From Neofusicoccum parvum (lineage: Eukaryota > Ascomycota > Dothideomycetes > Botryosphaeriales > Botryosphaeriaceae): 64,000 bases of DNA. Under the pieces are notes generated by a model, which ran no database searches, had not been told where the DNA came from, and saw only the letters and a list, made by a program, of their open reading frames with translations. Each line of letters begins with the position of its first letter. The stretch's first letter is position 1. Below, one piece after another: positions 11,667-21,704 of the stretch. A program made the translations under genes and the position numbers. The DNA is taken from assembly GCA_020912385.1 (NCBI GenBank), contig CP087209.1, positions 3,348,001-3,412,000 of the forward strand, read 5' to 3'.

Positions 11667-14316
11667 CTAGAGGCCCTTCCACCACGACGTCTTCCCGACC
11701 TTGAAGCTCCCCTTGAGCGGGGTGTTCGCGCTGCTGTCACCCACCAGGACGTCGTACTCGTCCTCCTCCATGACCCACGCGTCCTTCAGCTCGTCCCAGA
11801 AGCTGGCGGCGTACTTCTTGGGCAGCTCGATCGTGGCTCGCTTCGACTCGCCGGGCTGGAGCGAGACCTTGGCGAAGCCCTTCAGCTCCTTCGGCGGCCG
11901 GTTGATGGACGGCGCGCGCTGGCTCACGTAGACCTGGACGACCTGGGCGCCCTCGACGGCGCCGGTGTTCTTGACGTCGGCCGTCACGACGACCTTGCCG
12001 CTGGCGTCGTCGTCGGCGACCTGGAGGTTGCCGATGTCGAAGGTGGTGTAGGACAGGCCGTGGCCGAACGGGAAGAGCACGCTCTTCCGGGTCTTCTCGT
12101 AGAAGCGGTAGCCGATGTAGACGTCCTCGCCGTACAGGGCGCGGCCGCGCTCGGAGCGGAAGTTGAGGAAGGCCGGGTTGTCCTCGTTGCGGACGGGGAA
12201 GGAGAGCGAGAGCTTGCCCGACGGGTTGACGTTGCCGAAGATGACGTCGGCGATGGCGTTGCCCGTCTCGTTGCCGCCGTACCACGCGTGCACCAGGGCG
12301 GGCACCTCGTCGATCCAGGGCATGGTGACGGGCGTGCCGGACTGCATGACGACTGCGGTGTTGGGGTTGGCGGCAGCCACGGCGGAGATCAGCGCGTCGG
12401 TGTGACCCGGCAGGTCCATGTGTCTGCGGTCGTAGCCTTCGGACTCCCAGTCGCCCTGTCTGTGTCAGCCTCGGGCGTGCCTCAGGGTTAGACTGGGTAT
12501 GTACTCACATTGAGACCAGCGATGATGACCACCTGGTCCACTTCCTTGGCAAGCTTGACAGCCTTGTCGATCTCGGCCTGCGGCTCCGTCTGGATCGTGC
12601 CCCCTACTCTGACACCACCACCTGCCATGACCGTGGCACCCTTCGTCTTCATGTTCGAAGTAGTGCTGGACCCGAACTGAAGATGGACTTCATACGTCTT
12701 GCCGGCCTCCAGCTTCATCGATCCCGTCTCCTCGATGGTGCCAGAGCCGAAGAAGGTGTCTCCCTGGCGCTGGTTCTCCGTGTTGTCGACAACCAACTGG
12801 CCACCAATGAATAGTTTTGCAGTGCCACACACAGATACGCCGAAGATGTACTCTCCCGACTCCTCGGGCGTCAGCGTTCCTTGCAGGTCCATGTAGAATG
12901 TGTCAGTCGTGATCTTCGGGTGTGTGTAATCCGAAAGCAGGATATCAGAGGCCTCAACCAGAACCTCGTCAATATGCTGTCGGTTCTTGTCGGTAGGGGG
13001 CTCCCTGAAGAATTTGGCAGTCAGGCCCTTCTTGCCGTCCTTGGTCGTCGTCAGGTAGCTGAGTACCGGGAGGCTCCTGTATCCAACCGCGCCCAGGGAG
13101 TACTTGACGTCCTTCTTCTGTGCGCTGATGCCCTCGAATGGGGTGACGGCATAGTACGGGCGGAGGTTTGCAGAGCCACCACCTGCATAGCAAGCAACCT
13201 TGGCGTTGGGGCCGATCACGGCAAGAGACTTGCCCTTCTTCAGCGGCAGGACGCCATTCTCGTTCTTCATCAGAACCAAGCCGGAGGCCCCGACATGCCT
13301 GAGCGCCTTGGACGTCTCCGGAGAGTCGACCGTCTTCTCCGGCGCGTTCTCGGGGATATTGAGCGGGTCGACGCGGTTGACCAGCTGCAGCACCTTGCGC
13401 ACGCGCTCGTCGATGGTCTCGTCCGAGATCTTGCGCACGCTGTGGGCGATCAGGGTCTGCTTGCCCCGCACTCTTGGCGGGCCGGGCATCTCCAGATCTA
13501 ATCCCGCGTTGACGGAATCGGCGGACGTGTATGTGCCGAACCTGCGCGCCAGTCAGCCAGCGGCCCGCCCGTGCAGGAGACGGACGGCATACCAATCACT
13601 CATGACCAGGCCGTCGAATCCCCACTCGTCGCGGAGAACGCCCTGCAGGATCTTCTTGTTGTCGCTCATGTGCACGCCGTTGACCCTGTTGTAGGCCGTC
13701 ATGTACGCCAGCGGCTTGGCGTCCCGCTGTGCAATCTGGAAGGGCATCAGGTAGATCTCGCGGATGGCTCGCTCGCTGACAATGGAGTCGACGGCCTGCC
13801 GCTCGTGCTCCTGGTCGTTGCACACGAAGTGCTTGATGGTGGCGGCCACGCCGGTGGACTGGATGCCCTCGACGGTGGCGGCGCTCATGGCGCCGGCGAG
13901 GAAGGGGTCCTCGCTGAAGCTCTCGAACCCGCGGCCGCCCAGCGGGCCGCGCTGCATGTTGGTGGTCGGGCCCAGGATCACGTGGGCGCCTTTGGCAATG
14001 GCCTCCTTGCCCATCAGCTTGCCGCCCTCGCGGATCAGGTCGACGTCCCAGGTTGCGGCGAGGCCGGTGCCGCACGGGAAGCAGGCGGCCGGCACGCCGT
14101 CGAAGAAGCGTGTGCCGCGCACGCCATTGGGCCCGTCGGATGTCCGAATCGAGGGGATCCCAAGGCGGGGAACGGGCTTCGTGTGCCAGAAGTCAATGCC
14201 TGCGCCGGGGTCAGCGGGGCCCGTCAACGCGGCGGGCTGGACAGACCGGACAGAAGCTCGACCTTCTCGTTCAGCTCGAGCTTTGAGAGCGCATCCTCGA
14301 TGTCGATGGGGGCCAT
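11667..14316 (-). CDS. GH3 beta-glucosidase with PA14 domain, intracellular type
   Basis: Four exons: complement(11667-12455, 12509-13541, 13593-14199, 14247-14316), 832 aa. Introns of 53, 51 and 47 bp join in frame. The order is a GH3 N-terminal TIM barrel ([69 protein letters not shown]), the nucleophile Asp225 in VMSDWFG, a GH3 C-terminal domain ([19 protein letters not shown]), an inserted PA14 domain (KFFREPP...[21 protein letters not shown]), and a C-terminal FnIII-like domain ([12 protein letters not shown]). There is no signal peptide: it begins [22 protein letters not shown]. It should hydrolyse terminal beta-D-glucosyl residues of imported cello-oligosaccharides or glucosides. The gene is markedly GC-rich at third positions compared with its neighbours. 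Confidence 0.93.
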
Positions 14317-16188
14317 GGTGTGCTATTTCGACTGCGGCAGACGCTACCCCGCACAGGCGCGACGGAAGAGCAGCAGGAGAGAGGCGAGCCGGCGTGGAGG
14401 ATGCCCTCCTGGCGTAGGCGTCGGCGGCATCTTTGTAGGCGGTCGAGGTCGCCAGCACGTGGGCGTCGATATTGCTTGTCCCCTGCGAACACGGACCCAG
14501 GCGCCCCGAGGGACGTTCCAGCGGATGACGCGTGTGGGGGGCGGTTTGGAGGCTCCCAGATAGCGGCAAGACGGCCCTTGATCCCGGACACAGCGACACT
14601 GCCCGGCGATGAGCCGCGGATCAATGCCGGCTGCTGATCGCTGCAGCTGCGGGGACTCTCGGGCGTCACGACCGTCGCGTCGCCCTGATGCTTCCTCTTG
14701 AATCAGGCGCATGCCAGCGTCGAAGCATGCGCCTGCGCCGCTGCCCATCCGCTCCCTGCAGCTGTCCCGGACGCGCGTTTCGAGCACATCAAGGCGAGGG
14801 CCGGACCGGACAGCGATAGAGCTGGCACTTCTGCCAAAGCGGGCATTCTTACGCGCACCACAGGCCACGACACTTGCGAACATTCCCCGGACCCACCGCC
14901 CACCGCCACGAGTCATCACAGTCCGCCTGGTGGGCTGCGGTGCAGCCCTAAAGCTCGGGCTCAGCAGTCAAGAGCGCTGGGCTTCCTGCCGCATGACTGG
15001 CCCGGGACGAAGCCGATCAGATCTTTCGGGCTCGGAAGCACGCCGTATTCCTCGCCCAACAACCGGCCGGTTCATCGTCGGGGTGGGAAAAGCATCTTCA
15101 GATGCGACGTATCCAGCAACCCACATTGCGTGCGTGTCCGGAATGTCACGCTGCGAGTGCCAGCGGTTCTCGGTTCCCGGTGCATTGTCCAATGGTATAC
15201 TTCCACGGTCCTGCAGGTCACTATCTTAGCTTTTCCTGGAGCATAATGATTAGCGGTGCTCCCCAGTGCTCAGCCCCGCAGTCCAGCCGGCCCGACGGCC
15301 GTAGAACAGTCGTATATCATAGACAGCGGTGTCAGGTGGACAAGGTACCCGCGTTCGGTGATCCAGGGGGGTGGTGGTGACGAGAGGCGCTGACGACAAA
15401 GGACGCCGAATCCTTGGAGCAAATTGTGCTGAGTGTTGAGACCAGTAAGAAACCAGGACAATGGTGAAGACGCCTCGGCACAGCGCTGGAGCAGCACCGG
15501 CGCCTGGTTTTGCTCCAATCGACGATGCTCGTATCTGCGTCTCGGTGGGTGGGTGGTTTACGAGGTTGCCATCCGCACAAACATGCGTGCTTGGAAAAGA
15601 TCAAAGATGGAATGGATGCTATTACTTTGTATAATCATACGATAAAGGAAGAGTACTGTTAATCGACGAATATTTACGCCCCCAGTTGATCCGCAGGAGA
15701 AAAGGCAACGCTTGTTGTACAAGGCTGGAAAGTCCCTTCCACAGACCATGAGCGTAGCGGCCTCACCGCACTTCTACGTACGACATGCTTTGACCTCAGT
15801 ACCTGAACACTAGCTATTAAGCAAGGAAAATGCCATTGATATTCCTAAGATAGATACCTGCAGATGCAAGTCACCGTGACTGTGATGCTGTATGGATCTC
15901 TTCGGGGTGTGCTACATTAAGGTAACCTCACAATACACAGTCTTTCATGCAGTGCTATTAATCATGTGTTCCACAGCTTGAAAATCTTTTTTTGGTATTT
16001 CGTTTGTCGCCGTGTCTCATAGAGCGTGTCTATTTGTGGTAGCTGATGCAAGTTAACCTTGTCTAAGCACGAAATAACTGTAAGATAGCCGGCACCCTCT
16101 CGTTCACTACGCGATCCCTACAGTCTCTGCTTCACTACCAATCTTCGAACGAGCTTATATAACCGCCCACTCACTCTAACCTGTCCGC
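14317..16188. other. Intergenic region, 1.9 kb
   Basis: Divergent spacer between the GH3 gene and the DUF6536 gene. The first 600 bp are GC-rich and give many chance open frames on both strands with no recognisable protein. From about 15600 it becomes AT-rich. No tRNA or repeat seen. Confidence 0.55.
16156..16162 (+). promoter_or_regulatory. TATA-like box upstream of the DUF6536 gene
   Basis: TATATAA 27 bp before the ATG at 16189, in a CT-rich context. This spacing would leave a very short 5' leader. Confidence 0.35.
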
Positions 16189-18428
16189 ATGGCTGACAAC
16201 TCCGATGCTGATGGTTCAACTTCTACGCCTTCGGCAGAGCAGAGCTCTTCCGAACTACCTGCCTCTCCAACCACCAGCCCCGGGATCAAAGTCACAACTC
16301 GAAGTATTAAGAGCCTATGGAACCCGCGTAGCTGGCGTTCCGGTGCCTTATGGACATCGATTCTTGCTGCTCTCGTGTTGGTGATCAACATAACTGTAAT
16401 GGTATGGGGTTTGTCCTCTGGGGGAGGGTTCGCCACTTTCTCCATTTCCACAGGAAACTGCCACACTGTGGAAAATTTCGGATTCATGGTCCATGCCGTT
16501 ATCAATGTTCTCAGCACAGCCTTGCTGGGCGCAAGCAATTATTGCATGCAATGCTTATGCGCACCCAGCAGGAATGAACTGGACCAAGCTCATTGGAATG
16601 GCTTTTGGGTCGATGTTGGGGTGCCTAGCCTTAATAACCTGTCATACGTGAGCCGGAAAAAGCGCCGCCTGTGGTGGCTTATTGCAATATCGTCTCTCCC
16701 ACTGCATCTTCTGTATGTTCTCCACTGAAAATACTCTCCTCTCTACATGCTGACTAATTAGGTACAACTCAACCTTCTTCGTTTCACGGTCCAACAACGA
16801 CTACTGGATCTTGGGAGTTCCGATCGATTTCATCGACCCCGGGAGCAACGCAGCAAACCAAGCAGCTAAAGTAGTGAATTCTTTCCTGTACAACAAAGGG
16901 ATTGAATGGACACAAAGCTTTCAACTCGATAACTTGTTACGGCACTGGCTGTGGGAACAAACATTAAATACCACCTGGCTTTCGGCATTCAAACAACTCA
17001 ACAACTCTGAGTGCATCAACGAGTACACCACAAGCTTTGTCTCTCGAGGAAACCTCATTCTGGTATTCAACAACTCAAATAATTCTGTGCCTGTGGGCTA
17101 TTTTCAACACAGGCACTGGATCGCGCCAGGCCTGGAGTCCCATGGTGATGCATGGATGTGTCCAGGCTACGCTCTTCCATGCATTGGCCATCGTCCCGAT
17201 CCGGAACACTGGAACTCAAACATGTACTGCCTAAGTCAGGAAGTAAATTCACAATGCGCGCTCAACCTCAATCTGGCCATTCTCCTCATTGTGGTCATCA
17301 TGAATGCTGTCAAACTGGTCTGTTTCTCGATCATTTCTTTTACAGCCTGGGACCCACCACTTGTCACTCTCGGAGATGCAATATGTTCGTTCTTACAATA
17401 TCCCGATGAAACAACCGAAGGCATGTGTCTGGCTTCGCGGGACCTCGTCGAACAGGACTGGCCGAGTCGGGGCTGGCCTGGCCTTTACAAAATAGCCCGC
17501 AGGCTCGGTTATATGAAAACCACTCGACTGGGCAAAAGCGCGAGATCGACGAGATGGTTTGGCAGTTTACTGCTGTAAGTATAGCGTAGCCCGCGTTCCC
17601 AGCACTACAGGCAGATTCTTGCTGACTTAAAACAGCTTTTGGGCAGCATTTATTGTGCTGACAGAATTTGTTATAGACTCTGTCCAAATTGTGGTTTCTC
17701 AAACAAATTCAAGCGCCCTCACGGTTATTCGTGGCCTAGGATTCGGTGTAGCCCAGGAAATCAACCTGCTTCGCGGCTGGAACCTGCCATTTGATAGCAG
17801 CGCCGCCCACATGCTGCTCAGCCTCGTAGCCAATCTCCCCCAAACACTTTACTCCTGTTTCTATATGAGTTTCAACAGCCTTCTGACAGATCTGCTGCTT
17901 GCCAAAGAATGGAACGGGTTTGGCGAAGAGAGAAAAGCACTGCGCGTCACGGACCGTTCCGGCCAGCAACGGTCAACATACTTCCTCACCGTTCCCTACC
18001 GTTTTGGCCTTCCCGTTTTGGCCATTTCAGCACTAAACCACTGGCTTCTGTCGCAAAGTATCTTCATCGCCGCAATTGCCAGTTGGGATGTGTACGGAAA
18101 CCGGGAACCCACCAACGATATCCTCACATGTGCTTACTCCCCCATGGCCATTATTCTCCTGTTGCCATCGATGTTCTGCCTACTCTGCTTTCTACTCTGG
18201 TTGGCATCACGGCGTCTTCAACCGCGCATACCTCTTGCGAGCACCTGCAGTGTCGCCATATCAGCATGTTGCCATACGAGTATGGACAATGACGAGACAA
18301 AACCTTTGATGTGGGGCGTGATTCCTGATACACATGTGGATGGTTTGAGGGCGGGAGAAAATTTTGGGCATTGCAGCTTCTATAGTGGTTTTGTTGAGAG
18401 ACCGGTGCCAGGCAGATACTACGCATGA
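16189..18428 (+). CDS. DUF6536-family multi-spanning membrane protein
   Basis: Three exons: 16189-16712, 16762-17574, 17636-18428; 709 aa. Introns are 49 bp (branch CTGACTAAT) and 61 bp. After a Ser/Thr/Pro-rich N-terminus of about 55 residues comes the DUF6536 signature: WRSGALWTSILAALVLVINITVMVWG, SGGGFATFSISTGNCHTVENFGFMVHAVINVLSTALLGASNYCMQCLCAPSR, DVGVPSLNNLSY. The remainder has about six further hydrophobic segments, including LNLAILLIVVIMNAVKLVCF and SPMAIILLLPSMFCLLCFLLWLA. The biochemical role of the family is not established. The stop is only 12 bp from the stop of the convergent gene at 18441, so the transcripts probably overlap at their 3' ends. Confidence 0.85.
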
Positions 18429-18440
18429 TAATGCTGAGAT

Positions 18441-19535
18441 TTAATCGAAGTCTAAAGAAAAGGTAGTCCCGCGGAGTTCATCCTTGACTTTGTCTTCTAT
18501 ATATTTGGCTTCCTCACGGACATGCTCACTCAACTCCTCTTTGATGGCCAGCATCTGATCATCGATCCGCACGTCAACCACCTCGCTCGTCATCTCCAAG
18601 TTGTCATCAAGATCGTCCAACCGTTCATTGACATCGTCCAGACGACCGTGCACCTCCGCCTTCAACTCATCCACCCGCTTGTCCAGGCGCTGCTCCATGC
18701 GCAACTCCATCTCCCGGAGCTGCTCCCCAATCTGGCGACTGACCAAGTCCATGACCCGTTTGCATACCTGCTCAACCAAGTCTCCCTCCCTGCTCTGGGC
18801 ACCAGAACTGAGTCTCCGTCTCTTCCCCGTCGGGTGCTTGGAGCTCCGTAGCGGTTCGGGCACACGGGGCGGGGATGGGCCGAGTTCGTCATACGAGGGC
18901 GGGGTCTGGGCGGGTGTCACGTCGCGGGTTTGGGCTGTGGGCGTTTGGCTTCCGAATATCTTGCCACCCTTGCCGCAGTAGAGAGTGGACAAGTCTGCTT
19001 CGCGCTCCATTGTGCGCAGTCCCCCGTTGCCGTGGGCTTTGATGAGAGAGGGCAATAGGTCCTCTGGCAGGGCCTTCTCCGGAAGATACACGGTGAGAGT
19101 GGTGGCGCGGGAGAGAGACGACAGGAGCTCGAGGGTGTTGCCGGAGGCGCGGTTCTTCGGATGCAAGGGCTCATCGGGGACAACTGCAACACCGGGCTCA
19201 CTCAATTCAAATCGGACACTCTTGATTCTTGTAGGCATTGCCGCTCGCACAGGCCCTGGAACGTCCTTCCCATCGCAGCTGAGAGACCGTATTCGTTCAG
19301 GGTAGATGTAGAGGAAGAGGGAAGTCTTGGGGAGCGCCTTGAGCGAGGCCGGGAAGCGCAGCTTGATGAAGGCTGAGCTGGCAGCGGCATCGACGCGGAG
19401 GCTGATGGTCGTCGGGCCCTGCACGCCCGCACGAATCAAGTACTGCAGCTCGTTCTTCTCGGAACAGTGCCATTCAACGGCGGCGAGCGCGTCGGCGACG
19501 GAAACGGTGGAGGAGGAGGACGCCGACGAAGACAT
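18441..19535 (-). CDS. Hypothetical protein with C-terminal coiled coil
   Basis: Single exon of 364 aa starting at the ATG at 19535. Residues 1-200 look like a compact mixed alpha/beta domain with no recognised motif. Residues 210-250 form a Pro/Ser-rich linker with a basic patch (KRRRLSS) that could be a nuclear localisation signal. The C-terminal 110 residues are strongly heptad-like (RQIGEQLREMELRMEQRLDK, DDVNERLDDLDDNLEM) and should form a long coiled coil. Architecture of this sort is common in unannotated fungal proteins; I do not recognise a function. It is convergent with the DUF6536 gene. Confidence 0.75.
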   Translation of the reverse strand: MSSSASSSSTVSVADALAAVEWHCSEKNELQYLIRAGVQGPTTISLRVDAAASSAFIKLRFPASLKALPKTSLFLYIYPERIRSLSCDGKDVPGPVRAAMPTRIKSVRFELSEPGVAVVPDEPLHPKNRASGNTLELLSSLSRATTLTVYLPEKALPEDLLPSLIKAHGNGGLRTMEREADLSTLYCGKGGKIFGSQTPTAQTRDVTPAQTPPSYDELGPSPPRVPEPLRSSKHPTGKRRRLSSGAQSREGDLVEQVCKRVMDLVSRQIGEQLREMELRMEQRLDKRVDELKAEVHGRLDDVNERLDDLDDNLEMTSEVVDVRIDDQMLAIKEELSEHVREEAKYIEDKVKDELRGTTFSLDFD

Positions 19536-19878
19536 GGAGGCGTCGAGTTCTGCATCGTGTCAGCACTACCAGGCGGCGGACGAGAAAGTGAGCCCCTGCA
19601 CAGCGTATGTGCAGCGTTCCCGCCCACCCAGGCTTTGTGAGATTGGAGCAGCCTTGACTCCGAAAGACTGGAGAGTCCCCACGCGCCCACTGAGCGGCAG
19701 CGCGAGGCCCAGGTTCGCGAGACGGCGGCCACAGCGGGCCCCATTCACAGATCCCAGCTCTTTCATCAAAGGCCGCTGTGCCGCGCAGACACGCAGCGTT
19801 CGATGAGTAGAAGACTGGCAAGGTAATCTGTGTCGCGCGCCACCGGAGCCCCGAGAGTCGTTGAGTGGACGTGTGCGG

Positions 19879-20523
19879 CTACCCGCGTGGTGCGGATACC
19901 TTTGAACTGAAGACGAGCGCGACCGGCGACGGGGGGCGTGTCTCTGCAGGCGCGGAGGACCCGCTCGCGAGCCTCAAGCGCGAGGCCAACGGGTTCCGCC
20001 GACCAGCGCGTCGAGGCGAGGGCGACGTTCGATGGATGCGACGGTTGACGCGGCGCGGTGGCGTGTGGTCGGGGTCGAGTTGGAGTTGGCGGACGAGGCC
20101 AAGGCTGCCACCGTCGACAAGCTCGAGTGCCCAGTGCTTACATAAGCAGACCCCGAGTCGCCCCAGCCCCAACACCCCACACTCCCCGACACCATCTCCC
20201 TCTCGTCCACCGGTCCACCCACTCCAGACACTCCCTCGCCTCCTCGCCAAGCCCCGGTCGTCTTCCGAACCCGTTTCCGCCTCGGCCTCTACCTTCAGCG
20301 CTTCCACTGTGCCCCTCACCCGCTCGCGCACCTCGCCCGGCAGCTTTGTAACCGCAAACCAAAGCACATGCATCCTCCACTTGTCGTCGTTGGGCTCGTC
20401 ACGCAACACTGCGCATCCAGCATCTAGTGCCACATGTGGTAAGCGTGCTGGTCGCGCCACACACGGTCGGAATAACACCCATCCAGCGCCCTGCAGCCAG
20501 CACATGAGGTTAAGTGGCTCCAT
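19879..20523 (-). CDS. Possible small gene, structure uncertain
   Basis: An open frame from the ATG at 20523 to 19879 (about 214 codons) has a plausible protein-like first part (MCWLQGAGWVLFRPC, HVLWFAVTKLPGEVRERV). Its later part is Arg/Gly/Pro-rich and not convincing. A GTAAGC donor-like site near 20145 and another open frame ending at 19974 suggest the true gene may be spliced differently. The region is GC-rich, which inflates chance open frames. No family recognised. Confidence 0.25.
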   Translation of the reverse strand: MEPLNLMCWLQGAGWVLFRPCVARPARLPHVALDAGCAVLRDEPNDDKWRMHVLWFAVTKLPGEVRERVRGTVEALKVEAEAETGSEDDRGLARRRGSVWSGWTGGREGDGVGECGVLGLGRLGVCLCKHWALELVDGGSLGLVRQLQLDPDHTPPRRVNRRIHRTSPSPRRAGRRNPLASRLRLASGSSAPAETRPPSPVALVFSSKVSAPRG

Positions 20524-21159
20524 GTCGGCAGCGGTGGCAACGTGATTGTGCAAGAAATGGGCAGCTCAGCTGTCGCATTTGTAGACCGATGCCCGGGCAC
20601 CACCGTAGATGCCATTTTTGAATATCTTACCCTGCTATCCAGAATCACAATACAATATGGAAAACGAAAGATTTATCACGTCTTACCCTGTGGTGAATTC
20701 CCGATAAGACATGTTAGGGAGCTGCATAAAAGACATTCATTTAGAGACGCGTATTTAGTTCTCGTGTGCTTCCTGGCATGTTGTTACTTCTGAATCAATG
20801 TCAGTGCAGGTTAAACATCATAGCAGTGAACCAAGGCGTAGTGGTGGTATTTGGCTGGCCTGTGAAGGCAGCTCGCGTGAGAGGGGCATTCGTCGAGTGT
20901 GATGGTGCAGTTCGATAGGAAAGAGTAAAGTAGTTGTTTGTGCGTAGTTCCCTGTCCCATTGAAGGAGATTGATTGACAAGCTATAAATGTATTTGCCAA
21001 CTCTTATTGGACGTGGCTGCCTTCACCCGAATGGCAAGGCTATCTACAGCAGATGAGTACAGCAAACAAATCTATAGTACAATGCAAGTGGGAGGTCCTT
21101 TCTTCGTCTGAAAGCAGACATTCCATGTAGCCGGTGGGCCCTAGTCCTACAGCCCTCCC
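20524..21159. other. Intergenic region
   Basis: About 640 bp that becomes AT-rich beyond 20600. No supported feature apart from the flanking promoter and 3' end. Confidence 0.5.
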
Positions 21160-21704
21160 TTAGGGGGCAACAATGGTGGGTACGACACGGATAGTGTCGG
21201 CGTGGCACTGCTTCTTGCCCTGCTCGCTGGAGTCGTCGACGCAGTTCAGCGCGATTTCAGTCGTTACGCTTGCTGCGGTGTGGTTTTGGACCCTGAATTT
21301 CGAAGAAATAATCAGCAGGAAGCTCGCAGACAGTCCCAATTAAACGACTGAGCCCCTCGACAAAGCGTCATGCGTTCCGTTGAAAAAGACTGGTTTGCTT
21401 ACCCATTCGGAAGCCACAGCCAAGAAACGGCAAGAGTCTTGAAGTCTGAACCGAAGACGTATTGCGGGATCCCGTTGCAGAAGCGCAGCTGGTTCGGGAG
21501 GACATCATCATCGCCGCAGATGGTCAGGTCGTTGGTGTTGAGATCGTTCACGTAAAAGCGGACGGCGGCAGTGTCGGAGCCGGCCGATTGGGTGAAGTTC
21601 AGGCCGCTGATCTCGAACGGCTTGAGTTCCGACGCAGCGCGAGGGATAGACGCGGTAAACGCCGTGCTGGCGAAAGCAAAGAGTGCGAAAAGAGTGGAGT
21701 GCAT
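21160..21704 (-). CDS. Small secreted cysteine-containing protein
   Basis: Two exons: complement(21160-21292, 21403-21704), 144 aa, with a 110-bp intron. A signal peptide is clear (MHSTLFALFAFASTAFTASI, cleavage expected near residue 18). The mature protein has four cysteines (TICGDDD, RFCNGI, NCVDD, QCHAD), suggesting two disulfides, and alternating hydrophobic strands (VRFYVNDLN, KTLAVSWLWL, VTTEIALNC, TIRVVPTIV) consistent with a beta-sandwich. Size, secretion and cysteine content fit the broad effector or cell-wall class, perhaps of the Alt a 1/AA1-like type, but I cannot assign a family. The gene is isolated in long spacers. Confidence 0.75.

Noticed and set aside
11571..14563. Long plus-strand open frames (up to 330 codons) over the GH3 gene
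   Set aside because: Strong GC3 bias on the minus strand removes stops from the other frames; the products are Val/Asp/Gly/Arg-rich and meaningless.
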